Assembly (NCBI GenBank): GCA_037442205.1
Contig: JBBIQS010000013.1
Span: 42,549 to 106,548 of the forward strand
Source: JBBIQS01 sp037442205
GTDB lineage: Bacteria; Myxococcota; Myxococcia; Myxococcales; UBA5297
DNA length: 64,000 bases
Direction of reading: 5' to 3'
The notes under the pieces were generated by a model that ran no database searches, was not told where the DNA came from, and saw only the letters and a program-made list of their open reading frames with translations. Below are positions 21,403 to 30,346 of the stretch, piece by piece (position 1 is the first letter of the stretch; the number at the start of each line of letters is the position of its first letter). The position numbers and the translations under genes were made by a program.

Positions 21403-21960
21403 ATGCGTCTTGCCCGACTGACCAAGGTCCTGCTGGTGAGCTTGTGCTTGCCGATGGCCGCGTGCCTCCACGGCGAGACGGTGGAGGGCGGGCCTGGCGC
21501 GGCCGCCATGGAGCCGCATAGCTGCACCGAGTTCCTTCGACCAGTGGGCGGCGCCCTCTACGTGGATTATCTCGGAACGATCATCGACTTCCGCTCCACG
21601 AGTTTCTTCCCCTCGGTGGTTGGCGGAACCGTGAAGTACGTTTTCGTCGGAGACAATGGCTATTTCCTGGAGATCGGTTTGTCGGGAACGAGCCAGCCTG
21701 AGACGTGCCCGGTTACCGCAGCGCTGGGCCCCGATTCACGGGGATACATGTGGTTAGAGGACAACCACGGCGTCAAACTTGCCGTCAGCGAGTTCGGCGG
21801 CGGAGCCAGCGGCGGGGAGCTGGTTTTCGAGAGCTTGAGCACCAATGAGCTGGCGCTCGAGGTCTCCCTTACCTGCAACAACTGCTTCCTCGGCTCGGTA
21901 GACCGAAGCAATCCCAACCTCTCGGCAAAGGTGAGCGGGAGCGTGCACGGGAAGCGGTAG
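21403..21960 (+). CDS. Lipoprotein of unknown function
   Basis: 185 residues. MRLARLTKVLLVSLCLPMAAC is a lipoprotein signal with MAAC at the cleavage site. The mature part contains several Cys (EPHSCTEF, PETCPVTA, LTCNNCFL) and looks beta-rich. GGGAGAGG precedes the ATG. Base composition is visibly less GC-rich than in its neighbours, with codons such as TTA and AGT, which hints at later arrival. Family not recognised. It converges on the ATPase gene with seven bases between stops. Confidence 0.78.
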   Translation: MRLARLTKVLLVSLCLPMAACLHGETVEGGPGAAAMEPHSCTEFLRPVGGALYVDYLGTIIDFRSTSFFPSVVGGTVKYVFVGDNGYFLEIGLSGTSQPETCPVTAALGPDSRGYMWLEDNHGVKLAVSEFGGGASGGELVFESLSTNELALEVSLTCNNCFLGSVDRSNPNLSAKVSGSVHGKR

Positions 21961-21967
21961 CTCGAGG

Positions 21968-22738
21968 CTATGCCTGTCCCAGCAGCCGCCGCAGGTAGCG
22001 GTCGCGGTTGAGGAGGAAGTCGCGGGTCAGGGCGTAATGCTCGGTCTGCTCGTAGGTCACCGGCTGGATGCCGTCCTCGGTGAGCAGGTGGATGGTCGCC
22101 CCGGGATAGGCCAGCAGGATCGGCGAGTGGGTGGCGACGATGAACTGGCAGCGCTGGTTGACCAGGGCGTGCATCGCGGCCAGCAGGCTGAGCTGGCGCT
22201 GGGGCGAGAGCGCGGCCTCGGGCTCGTCGAGGATGTAGAGGCCGTCGGGGCCGAAGCGCTCGTTGACCAGCGTCAGGAAGGCCTCCCCGTGGGACTTCTC
22301 GTGGAGGGGCTGGCCGCCGTAGGCCGAGAGGATCTGCGGGTCCTTCTCGAGCTCGCTGGCGACGTTGAAGAAGCTCTCGGCGCGCAGGAAGAAGCCGGTG
22401 CGCGGCCGCTTGACCCCGCGGATTAGGCGCAGGTGCTCGTGGAGGTTGGACTCCGAGGCCCGGGTTGAGAAGCGAAGGTTCTGGCTGCCGCCCTCGGCGT
22501 TGAAGCGCGCCAGGATGGCGATCGCCTCCACCAGCGTCGACTTGCCGCTGCCGTTCTCGCCGACCAGGAAGCTCACCTGCGGGCTGAAGGCCAGTGTGTC
22601 GAGGTTCTTGATCGCCGGGATCGAGAACGGGTAGCGCGAGAAGTCGGGCACCGATTCGCGCTTGAGGGCGATCTCGCGGATGTAGCTGGAGAAGACGTCC
22701 AGCGGGCCGGTGGAGGGCGGGGAACCCCTGCGTTTCAT
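21968..22738 (-). CDS. Predicted AAA/ABC-type ATPase (COG3910-like)
   Basis: 256 residues. Walker A is FLVGENGSGKSTLVEA (about 57-72), the signature region lies near GGQPLHEKSHGEAFL, Walker B is LYILDEPEAALSP, and the H-loop is VATHSPILLAYP. This is the short ATPase type related to OLD/RecF heads, without coiled coil or nuclease domain. No Shine-Dalgarno sequence is seen before the ATG. Its job is unknown. It diverges from an HNH gene, but the pair does not match a defence system I know. Confidence 0.85.
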   Translation of the reverse strand: MKRRGSPPSTGPLDVFSSYIREIALKRESVPDFSRYPFSIPAIKNLDTLAFSPQVSFLVGENGSGKSTLVEAIAILARFNAEGGSQNLRFSTRASESNLHEHLRLIRGVKRPRTGFFLRAESFFNVASELEKDPQILSAYGGQPLHEKSHGEAFLTLVNERFGPDGLYILDEPEAALSPQRQLSLLAAMHALVNQRCQFIVATHSPILLAYPGATIHLLTEDGIQPVTYEQTEHYALTRDFLLNRDRYLRRLLGQA

Positions 22739-22839
22739 TGGGGCAATCTAGCGGACTGGAGACTGATGCGCGCCTGAACTCGACTCGGTCTTCGCGGTCG
22801 GGGAACCGTAGCGCGTGGGGACCTGGTACTGATCTTCCT

Positions 22840-23778
22840 ATGGCCGCTCCTTCAATCGAGTTCGACTGGGATATCCGGCAGGCAGCCTTCGCGGCTGTTG
22901 CGGCGCGCGTGCGCCAATACGGCCCTGTCCTTTCCTGGAATGTGATTGCCGCCCCATTCAACTGCGCCGGCACCGATCTACTTCTTGCCAATCGGGCGCG
23001 GGGCATCTTCCGCCCCAAGGAGATGCGGGGCGGCGTGCTTTCCATCAAGACCACCGTGCCCCGCAGCGGCCGCCGAGCGCGCTACGAGGACAAGAACCTC
23101 GAGTCCGACGGGGCTTTCGTCTACCGGTTCCAGGGAGAGGACCTGTCTGGTTTCGACAACGAGCTCTTGCGCGTGGCGTGGCAGGTCCAGATGCCGCTGA
23201 TCTACTTCTATGGTCTCTCGCCCAGTCTCTACCGCCCCATCTGGCCGGTCTTCGTCACCGAGTTCGACGGTGCGGGATTGCAGTGTTCGGTATCCGTGTC
23301 GCCCACGAGCGACCTGCACATGCCTGGCACCGTCGCGGCCGACCGAGCCGGTGTCGCCATCGAGCGCAGGTACGCCACAGTCGAGACAAAGCGGCGCCTG
23401 CACCAGGACGCCTTTCGGCTTCATGTCCTCGATGCCTATGACGACCGCTGCGCCGTGTGCCAGCTTCCCCGCCGCGAGCTGCTGGATGCCGCGCACATCG
23501 TGCCAGACGCCGACGTGCAGGGCGTCGCCGAGATCCCCAACGGACTGGCCCTCTGCAAGCTCCACCACGGCGCGTTCGACGCCAACCTTCTCGGCATCCG
23601 CCCCGACGGGTCCATCGACATCGCCCAGGCACTTCTGGACGAGCACGACGGCCCCACCCTCGAGTTCGCCCTCAAGGGCTTCCGCGACAAGTCCATCCAC
23701 CCGCCGCGCCTCAAGGCACAGCAGCCGAAGCGAGAGTATCTCGAGGCGCGGTACGAAGCGTTCCTGAAGGCAGGATGA
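22840..23778 (+). CDS. HNH endonuclease
   Basis: 312 residues from the ATG at 22840; no clear ribosome site. The N-terminal 190 residues are an uncharacterised domain (FDWDIRQAAF..., DLLLANRARGIFRPKEM). The C-terminal HNH has CAVCQLPRRELLDAAHIVP and NGLALCKLHHGAFDANL, with the two zinc CxxC/CxxH pairs, the catalytic His and the Asn. Such stand-alone HNH proteins often restrict foreign DNA, so it may be a defence gene. GC content is slightly lower than in the neighbours. Confidence 0.88.
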   Translation: MAAPSIEFDWDIRQAAFAAVAARVRQYGPVLSWNVIAAPFNCAGTDLLLANRARGIFRPKEMRGGVLSIKTTVPRSGRRARYEDKNLESDGAFVYRFQGEDLSGFDNELLRVAWQVQMPLIYFYGLSPSLYRPIWPVFVTEFDGAGLQCSVSVSPTSDLHMPGTVAADRAGVAIERRYATVETKRRLHQDAFRLHVLDAYDDRCAVCQLPRRELLDAAHIVPDADVQGVAEIPNGLALCKLHHGAFDANLLGIRPDGSIDIAQALLDEHDGPTLEFALKGFRDKSIHPPRLKAQQPKREYLEARYEAFLKAG

Positions 23779-23970
23779 TCGATTGCTCGGCGATCACCGG
23801 GCGTCTGCCCACTCACCGGCAGCACAAGATGCCCCTTGCCCCGGCGGCCAAGCCGCAGGTCATCGCCCGCCCGACCGCGGGAGCTGGCTTGGCGCGGCAA
23901 GCGCAGTGGAGGTCGCGCAGCAGGCGCTCGCCAATGGCAACCTGACGGCAACGGAGAGGGGGGCTAGACA

Positions 23971-24006
23971 AACAAAAAGGCCCGGAAGTCCGAAGACTTC
24001 CGAGCC
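23971..24006 (-). terminator. Rho-independent terminator of tRNA-Pro
   Basis: On the minus strand GGCTCGGAAGTC, a TTCG tetraloop and GACTTCCGGGCC form a 12-bp stem (one G-T pair), followed by TTTTTGTT. It begins about ten bases after the tRNA 3' end and is a textbook intrinsic terminator. Confidence 0.92.
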
Positions 24007-24016
24007 TCATGCTGTG

Positions 24017-24090
24017 TCGGGGAGACAGGATTTGAACCTGCGACCCCTTGGACCCGAACCAAGTGCTCTACCAGGCTGAGCCACTCCCCG
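24017..24090 (-). tRNA. tRNA-Pro (anticodon CGG)
   Basis: 74 bases without an encoded CCA. The acceptor CGGGGAG pairs with CTCCCCG and the discriminator is A. The D arm is GCTC...GAGC. The anticodon stem CTTGG/CCAAG holds the loop TTCGGGT, giving anticodon CGG for proline codon CCG. The T arm is GCAGG-TTCAAAT-CCTGT. All stems pair, so the gene looks functional. It has its own promoter and terminator. Confidence 0.97.
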
Positions 24091-24132
24091 AGACAACTTT
24101 TCGATCCGGTCGCCCGGCGCGAAAGGCGCACT

Positions 24133-24161
24133 CTTCTAGCCTTCGGCCCGAGGAGTGTCAA
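24133..24161 (-). promoter_or_regulatory. Sigma-70 promoter of tRNA-Pro
   Basis: TTGACA, a 17-base spacer and TAGAAG, followed by a GC-rich discriminator (GCGCC) typical of stable-RNA promoters. The predicted start is about 35 bases before the mature tRNA end. Confidence 0.8.
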
Positions 24162-24214
24162 CAAGTACGAGAGGGAAAATCCTGTTGCCGCGCGAGGCGC
24201 TGGCGCCCGCCGGG

Positions 24215-24685
24215 CTAGTTCACCTGCCGCCGCGCCTGTCGTGCGGTCACCAGGGCATACGCTCCGCCGACCACCGACAGCCCGACCAGCCCGCCGCCCG
24301 CCATCCGCAGCGGCGTCGAGCCCTTCCAGAGCAGGCACGCCCCCAGGCAGAGCATCGGCGCCGCCCGCCAGGTCAGCGACCGCGCCGCCCGCCTCAGCCG
24401 CAGCACCTCCTCGCTGCGCGCCCGCGCCTCCTTCGCCGCCTCGAACAGCTCCCGCCCCGTCCCGCACTTCGCACAGCGCCCCTCGGCGAACGGCACCTCC
24501 GCTCCGCAAGCCGCGCACTCGACCACCCGCTCCCTCCCGCAGCCGCACCTCCCCTGGTGGTGGGCGTTCTGCGCCCCGCAGGCGAAGCACACCCAGCTGG
24601 TCAGCCCGGCGAAGTCGAACGCCCCGCAGCTCGAGCAGACCTCGCCCTCCAGCCTCATCCCGCAGTCGGGGCAGCGCCCGGTCAT
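24215..24685 (-). CDS. Zinc-ribbon membrane protein
   Basis: 156 residues from the ATG at 24685. Three zinc-ribbon-like units follow each other: CPDCG...CSSCG, CFACG...CGCG, and CAACG...CAKCG. Then comes a charged helix (FEAAKEARARSEEVLRLRRA) and two hydrophobic helices at the C-terminus, so the ribbons sit on the cytoplasmic side. No enzyme domain is present. The longer open frame upstream is low-complexity and lacks a better start. Function unknown; possibly a scaffold or metal sensor. Confidence 0.75.
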   Translation of the reverse strand: MTGRCPDCGMRLEGEVCSSCGAFDFAGLTSWVCFACGAQNAHHQGRCGCGRERVVECAACGAEVPFAEGRCAKCGTGRELFEAAKEARARSEEVLRLRRAARSLTWRAAPMLCLGACLLWKGSTPLRMAGGGLVGLSVVGGAYALVTARQARRQVN

Positions 24686-24950
24686 GGCCCCAGGATAACC
24701 CCGCCACCCCCCGCCCTGCCTCGCACGCCCGCCCCCCTCCCGGATGGCCCGGCCTCCCCGCGCCCGCTCCTTGCCGCTCGCACCCCAAGCCGGGTAGCGT
24801 CCCGGCTCCGATGCCCTCCCGCCTGGGAACCGCCCCCGCCGATTGCCGCTCTTCATCAGCGCTTCCTATACTGCTGGGCGCTTCTCCAACCCCTCGCCGC
24901 GTTGACGGACGGGCCCGCGCACTCCTCTCCGCCAGCCGGAGCAGCTCCCG

Positions 24951-27200
24951 ATGACTCGCCGGTTCGCTGCCGCCCTCGCCCTGCTCGCGGCCCTGGCCCC
25001 CCGCGCCTCCGCCCAGCCGCCCGCCCCCGCCGCCCTCAAGACCGCGTTCGAGGAGATCATCGATCGCACCGTCCTCAAGGACTCCCGGGTCGGGCTGCAG
25101 GTGCTCGACCTCGACTCGGGCAAGCTGGTCTACGCCAGGAACCCCGACGACCTGCTCAACCCGGCCTCCAACGTCAAGCTCTTCACCACCGCCGCCGCCC
25201 TGGTCCGGCTGGGCCCCGAGTTCCGCTTCGACACCGAGCTGCTCACCGACCGCACCGATCCCAAGTCCGACAAGGCCCGCCGCACCCCCAAGCCCGGCGA
25301 GCTGCCCGGCAACCTCTACGTCCGCGGCAAGGGCGATCCCTCGCTGACCACCGAGCGGCTGTGGTCGCTGGTCAACGAGCTCTACCTGGCCGGAATCCGG
25401 GTGGTCGAAGGCGACCTGGTCCTCGACGACGGCTACTTCGACGAGGAGAGCTTCGGCCCCGGCTTCGACCAGGAGCACAGCGACAAGACCTACCTCGCCC
25501 CCGCCGGCGCGCTGTCCCTCAACTCCAACGCCTTCGGGATCTACGTGCTGCCCGGCGACAAGGTCGGGGCCCCGGCGCGCATCGAGCTCGACCCGGCCAG
25601 CGACTACTTCGTGGTCGAGAACCGCGCCACCACCGGCAGGGAGAAGAGCCTGCGCCGGCTGTCGGTCAGCTCCCAGCCCCAGGGCGACAAGCAGAAGATC
25701 GTGGTCAGCGGCCGCATCCCGCTCGGCCACCCCAGCAGCTCCTTCTGGAAGCGGGTCGACAACCCCACCTCCTACTTCGGCCGCACCCTGGCCCAGCTGA
25801 TGGGCGAGCGCGGGATGCGGGTCCGGGGCAAGCTGCGGCGCGGAGCCGCCCCCAAGGACGCGCTGGCGGTGCTGGTCCACCAGAGCGAAACCCTCGACCT
25901 GGTGCTCAAGCGGGTCAACAAGAACTCCTCCAACTTCATGGCCGAGCAGCTGGTCAAGACGCTGGGGGCGCAGATGACCGGCGGGCAGGGGAGCTGGCCG
26001 AGCGGAGTGGCGGCGATCGAGGAGTTCCTCAGCTCCGAGGTGGGGATCCCCCGCGGCACCTTCGTGATGAAGAACGGCTCCGGGCTCAACGACACCAACC
26101 GCTTCTCCGCCGCCCAGGTCTGCAAGCTTCTGCGCCACATGTGGCAGCGCTTCCCGCTGGCCCCCGAGTACCTGAGCTCGCTGGGGATCGCCGGCAAGGA
26201 CGGCACCCTCCACTTCCGCATGGAGGGGACCGAGGCGGTGGGCCGGCTGCGGGCCAAGACCGGGACCCTGGAGAACGTCAGCTCGCTGTCCGGCTACGTG
26301 CAGGCGGTGGGCGGGGAGCGCTTCGCCTTCGCCATCCTGGTCAACGACTTCCCGGGGCGGGTGGCCCCGGTGGTCGGCGGGCTCGACGCCCTGGGGGCGG
26401 CGCTGGCCGCGCTGGGATCCCCGGGCGGCCCGGCGGCGGGGGTGGCCCAGGCGCTGGCCGCCGCCCCGCGCTCCTCGCCGCTGGACGAGCTGGCGGCGCG
26501 GGTGGCCACCTACGAGACGCTGGCCCTGGCCAAGGACAAGCGCAACGTCACCTTCCTGAGGACCGCGCTGCGCGCCGAGCGCGACCCGGCCATCAAGTCG
26601 GTGATCGCCGACGCCATCTTCCGCAGCGACCCGGACGACTCGGCGGGGGAGCGGGCGCTGGTGGAGGCCTTCGACCCCGGTCCCAACGCCCTGGGGCGGC
26701 TGCGCGAGGTGGCGGGCAAGTCCAAGGGGCCGACCCCGGGGCTGGCGGCGCTGATCCGGATCGCCGGCGAGGGCAACGCCGAGGCGCTGGCCAAGCTGGT
26801 GGAGGTGGCGGCGCTGGCGGGCGCCGACGAGGCGCTGCGCGACGAGCTGCTGGACCCGATGGCCGAGGTGGCCCGCAATGCCCCCGACGAGCTGATCGCC
26901 GCCCTGCGCGCAGCCCGCGAGGCGAGCCGGGCGGCGGCGCTGGACCTGATCGCCAAGAGCCTGACCAAGGCCGCCGAAGCCGACCATCCGTTCCCGGCAG
27001 CGGTGCGCCGGGCGCAGGAGGCGGCGGATCCGCAGCTGGCCGGCTTCGCCAAGTCCCTGGACGAGGCGCTGTCGGTGCGCATCGCCGCCGAGAAGGCGCC
27101 CAAGGTCGATCCGGCGGCGCCGGCCCCGGCCACCTCTCCGGAGGCGGCTCCCAAGAAGGACCCCGCCGCCAAGCCGGCCGAGCTGCGCTCCGGGGGCTGA
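24951..27200 (+). CDS. dacB: D-Ala-D-Ala carboxypeptidase/endopeptidase (PBP4, S13) with extra C-terminal domain
   Basis: 749 residues; PBP4 enzymes usually have about 450-500. A signal peptide (residues 1-21) is followed by the serine peptidase with S73-N-V-K76, the SxN motif in NSSNFMAEQ (about 327) and KTG (about 436) in RLRAKTGTLENVSS. It trims peptidoglycan peptides in the periplasm. After about residue 490, some 260 residues of Ala-rich helices look like HEAT-type repeats and end in a Pro/Ala/Lys tail. I do not know this extension from other PBP4 proteins. Confidence 0.92.
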   Translation: MTRRFAAALALLAALAPRASAQPPAPAALKTAFEEIIDRTVLKDSRVGLQVLDLDSGKLVYARNPDDLLNPASNVKLFTTAAALVRLGPEFRFDTELLTDRTDPKSDKARRTPKPGELPGNLYVRGKGDPSLTTERLWSLVNELYLAGIRVVEGDLVLDDGYFDEESFGPGFDQEHSDKTYLAPAGALSLNSNAFGIYVLPGDKVGAPARIELDPASDYFVVENRATTGREKSLRRLSVSSQPQGDKQKIVVSGRIPLGHPSSSFWKRVDNPTSYFGRTLAQLMGERGMRVRGKLRRGAAPKDALAVLVHQSETLDLVLKRVNKNSSNFMAEQLVKTLGAQMTGGQGSWPSGVAAIEEFLSSEVGIPRGTFVMKNGSGLNDTNRFSAAQVCKLLRHMWQRFPLAPEYLSSLGIAGKDGTLHFRMEGTEAVGRLRAKTGTLENVSSLSGYVQAVGGERFAFAILVNDFPGRVAPVVGGLDALGAALAALGSPGGPAAGVAQALAAAPRSSPLDELAARVATYETLALAKDKRNVTFLRTALRAERDPAIKSVIADAIFRSDPDDSAGERALVEAFDPGPNALGRLREVAGKSKGPTPGLAALIRIAGEGNAEALAKLVEVAALAGADEALRDELLDPMAEVARNAPDELIAALRAAREASRAAALDLIAKSLTKAAEADHPFPAAVRRAQEAADPQLAGFAKSLDEALSVRIAAEKAPKVDPAAPAPATSPEAAPKKDPAAKPAELRSGG

Positions 27201-27255
27201 GCCTCGCTCGGGGCCGATCTGCTACCCTTCGCCGGCATCGCGAAGGGGGCATCCC

Positions 27256-28479
27256 ATGGCACAGCGCAGCTACGACCTGGTCCTCTACGGCGCCACCGGG
27301 TTCACCGGCCGCCAGGCGGCGGTCTATCTGGCCGAGCACGCGCCCGAGGGGCTGCGCTGGGCCATCGCCGGGCGCAGTCGGGAGAAGCTCGCGGCGCTGG
27401 CCAAGGAAGTCTCGGCCCCGGCGATCGAGGTCGCCGACAGCGCCGATCCCGTGAGCGTGGAGGCGCTGGTGAGCCAGGCGCGGGTGGTGGCCAGCACCGC
27501 CGGCCCCTTCGCCCTCTACAGCGAGCCGGTGGTAGCGGCCTGCGTGCGCCATTGCGCCGACTACGTGGATCTCACCGGCGAGGCGCCCTGGATCCGCTCG
27601 CTCATCGACCGCTTTCACGACCAGGCGGCGGCACAGGGAACCCGCATCATCCCGTGCTGCGGAGTGGATTCGGTTCCCAGCGACCTGGGGACCCAGGCGG
27701 CGGTGCGCTGGCTCCGGGAGCAGCTCGGCCAGCCGACGCGAACGGTGAGCGCCTCGTTCGTCTTCCACAGCTCCGGCCTCAACGGCGGCACCCTGGCCAC
27801 CGCGCTCGAGATGGCTGAGGCCGGGCAGGAGAATTCCCGGCAGGACGTGCTGCTGCTCAATCCGCCGGGGCGCACCAGTCCCGAGGAGCGGGCGCGCAGC
27901 GCCGAGGTCGAGCAGGTGCGCTACGACCCGCTGCGCGGGGCGTGGCTGGGGCCGTTCATCATGGCGCCGATCAACTCCCGGGTGGTCCGGCGCAGCAACG
28001 GGCTGTTCGCGCTGGCCGGCGAGGCCTACGGCCCGGAGTTCAGCTACCAGGAGACCGCCGAATCGCGGAGCGGATGGGCGGCGAGGAAGGCGGCGCTGGA
28101 TCTCAAGATCGGCGGCAAGGTGCTGGAGTCAAAGGTGGGGCGGGCGCTGGTGCGGCGCTTTGGCCCCAAGCCCGGGGAGGGACCCTCCGAGGAGACGATG
28201 CGGCGCGGCTCGGTGCGGGCGCGCTTCGTGGCCGAGGCCCAGGACGGCCGCCAGGCGCTGGCGACGCTGAGCGCCCCGGGCGACGCGGCCAACCGGGTCA
28301 CGGTGCCCTGCCTGTGCGAGGCGGCGCTGGCGCTGATCGAAGATCGGGACAAGCTGCCGGGAGGCCAGGGGCGGGGAGGGATCCTGACGCCGGCCTTCGG
28401 GCTGGGCGAGGTCCTCTTCGAGCGGCTGCGCCGCGCCGGCTTCCAGTGGGAGATCGGCCCGGTGGAGGCCCGGGGCTGA
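27256..28479 (+). CDS. Saccharopine-dehydrogenase-family reductase (trans-acting enoyl reductase type)
   Basis: 407 residues. The N-terminal Rossmann motif is LVLYGATGFTGRQAAVYLAE, followed by WAIAGRSREKL, the layout of the group that includes mycobacterial trans-acting enoyl reductases and membrane-associated saccharopine dehydrogenase-like proteins. CCGVDSVPSDLG is also typical. GAAGGGGG lies upstream of the ATG. A lipid-linked substrate is likely from the family, but nothing nearby confirms it. Confidence 0.85.
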   Translation: MAQRSYDLVLYGATGFTGRQAAVYLAEHAPEGLRWAIAGRSREKLAALAKEVSAPAIEVADSADPVSVEALVSQARVVASTAGPFALYSEPVVAACVRHCADYVDLTGEAPWIRSLIDRFHDQAAAQGTRIIPCCGVDSVPSDLGTQAAVRWLREQLGQPTRTVSASFVFHSSGLNGGTLATALEMAEAGQENSRQDVLLLNPPGRTSPEERARSAEVEQVRYDPLRGAWLGPFIMAPINSRVVRRSNGLFALAGEAYGPEFSYQETAESRSGWAARKAALDLKIGGKVLESKVGRALVRRFGPKPGEGPSEETMRRGSVRARFVAEAQDGRQALATLSAPGDAANRVTVPCLCEAALALIEDRDKLPGGQGRGGILTPAFGLGEVLFERLRRAGFQWEIGPVEARG

Positions 28480-28619
28480 ACTTCGCGGAACCGGACTCCT
28501 CTCGCGCGGAACACGATTTCACCTTGCCCGGCCCTCGGCGTGCGGTTCGCCACGGCACGAGGATTGAAGTCCGCCCTGGCTGGCCTTCGAGGGAGCCCGC
28601 GTGAAGGCACGGGGCGGCG

Positions 28620-30317
28620 ATGCTCAAGAGACTTCTCCCGTTGGCGGCGCTGTTGGCGTGGGGGTGTGGCAAGGGGGCGACGGGCGGGTTCTTTGGAGAT
28701 TCCACCAGCTCGGCTCCGGACGCGGGGCTGCCGCAGCCCAAGCCGCGCCCGCTTCCAGGCGAATGGCCGGCGGTGCAGTCGTCGGTCCCGCAGGTGGATC
28801 TGGAGATTGCCCCCGGGGATCAGGCGCGGCTCGACGCCAATCCGCTGGCCGACGTGATGGTGCCGGTGACGGTGACCTGGGACGGGGCCAGCGCCGCCGG
28901 CACGGTGCGCTATCGCGGCGCCTCGACCCGCACCCTGCCGCAGCACGGGTACAAGGTCGACCTGGGCATCGGCCGCCTCGACCACCGCAACAAGTTCGAG
29001 CTGATCGCCGAGTACCTCGACTCGGGAAAGCTGTCGGAGAAATTTGCCGCCGATCTCCTCGTCGCCCTCGGCCTGCCGGTCCCGGACACGCAGTACGTGC
29101 AGTTGAGCGTCAACGGAAAGCCGAACGGGCTCTACCTGGACATGATGCACGTCGGGCGCGACTACCTGAGCTCGGCGGCGATGGAGATGGACGCCAGCAT
29201 CTACCGCTGCGGCGGGCGCAACTGCGAGATGAAGATCGCCCCGGCCGGATCGTACCAGCAGGATTGGTCGGTCAACGGCGCGCTCAGCAACGCCAGCTTC
29301 AGCGACATGCTGGCCCTGGAGCAGCTCATCAATCGCAGCGACGACGCCGACTTCGAGCGCGGCATCGGGCAGGCCATCGACCTCGACGCCTACCTGGGAA
29401 ACCTGGCGGCCGACGCCCTGATCTCCAACAACCTGATCGAGGACGCGCGCGCCTTCTGGATCCACGAGCTGCACCGCGACCGCTGGAGCTACGTCCCCTG
29501 GGACCTGAACAACGCGCTGCTGCTCTTCTACCGGAGCTGGTCAGTCACCGACCCGCCGATCGTCGAGCGCGACCTGATGGCCTTCTCGGTCTGGGACCCC
29601 TACGTCCAGAAGATCTGGCTGACCCGCAACAGCGACCCCAGCTACCAGCCGACCTTCAGCGTCCTCAACACCCGGATCTGGAGCCGCCCGGCGCTGCGCA
29701 CTCGGGTGCTGGACAAGATCGACGCCGCCCTCGCCGGCCCGTTCTCCCAGGCCAAGGCCCTGAAGCACTCCCAGGAGCTGTGGGACCTGGTCGGGCCGCT
29801 GCTGGCCCAGGACCCGTACGTCGACGCACCCCACGCCAAGGCCTCGCTCGCCTTCCTGCAGGCCTACATCCGAGGACGGCGCGCCTTCCTGGCGGCCCGC
29901 GTGCCCGCCCTGCGCCGCCGCGGGAGCGGCCCGCTGGCCATCAACGAGATCGGCGTCGGAGCCTCGGGCTACGTCGAGCTCTACAACCGGGGCTCGGCCC
30001 CGCTGCCGCTCGACGGGCTGGCGATCACCGACGATCTGCGCAAGCCCAAGCGCCAGATCCTCTCCGGAGGCCTGACCATTCCGCCGCAGGGATTCCTGGT
30101 GCTCGAGGCCGACGGAAATACGGCCGCCGGGCCGACCCACCTGGCCTTCACCCTGGACAGCGCCGGGGGCGAATTGGCGGTCTTCAACGGCACCGACGTC
30201 TACGGCCCGCTGGACGCCGTCTACTTCGGCCACCGCTCTTCCGCCTACGGGCGCTTCCCCGACGGCTCGAGCACCTTCAAGTCGATGAGCCCGTCGCCCG
30301 GCGCCAGCAATCACTAG
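28620..30317 (+). CDS. CotH-kinase-like lipoprotein with lamin-tail domain
   Basis: 565 residues. The signal MLKRLLPLAALLAWGC is lipoprotein-type. Residues about 55-430 form a CotH domain: VRYRGASTRTLPQHGYKVDL, YLDMMHVGRDYL, and SYVPWDLNNALL with the Asp-containing motif that binds metal and nucleotide in CotH pseudokinases. The last 110 residues are a lamin-tail domain (INEIGVGASGYVELYNRG). It is probably surface or periplasmic, perhaps phosphorylating exported proteins. A second lipoprotein gene follows after 29 bases. Confidence 0.86.
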   Translation: MLKRLLPLAALLAWGCGKGATGGFFGDSTSSAPDAGLPQPKPRPLPGEWPAVQSSVPQVDLEIAPGDQARLDANPLADVMVPVTVTWDGASAAGTVRYRGASTRTLPQHGYKVDLGIGRLDHRNKFELIAEYLDSGKLSEKFAADLLVALGLPVPDTQYVQLSVNGKPNGLYLDMMHVGRDYLSSAAMEMDASIYRCGGRNCEMKIAPAGSYQQDWSVNGALSNASFSDMLALEQLINRSDDADFERGIGQAIDLDAYLGNLAADALISNNLIEDARAFWIHELHRDRWSYVPWDLNNALLLFYRSWSVTDPPIVERDLMAFSVWDPYVQKIWLTRNSDPSYQPTFSVLNTRIWSRPALRTRVLDKIDAALAGPFSQAKALKHSQELWDLVGPLLAQDPYVDAPHAKASLAFLQAYIRGRRAFLAARVPALRRRGSGPLAINEIGVGASGYVELYNRGSAPLPLDGLAITDDLRKPKRQILSGGLTIPPQGFLVLEADGNTAAGPTHLAFTLDSAGGELAVFNGTDVYGPLDAVYFGHRSSAYGRFPDGSSTFKSMSPSPGASNH

Positions 30318-30346
30318 CTCGCCGCGCCGGCGCGGTACCATGAGGC

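Noticed and set aside
21968..23778. ATPase plus HNH as a Septu-like defence pair
   Set aside because: Septu genes are co-oriented and PtuA is a larger ATPase with insertions. Here the ATPase is short and the genes diverge. Kept only as a general candidate.
23964..26987. A 1007-codon open frame on the minus strand across the tRNA and the carboxypeptidase gene
   Set aside because: It runs antisense to dacB and through the tRNA, and its product is a Gly/Arg/Gln-rich low-complexity chain. This is a by-product of high third-position GC.
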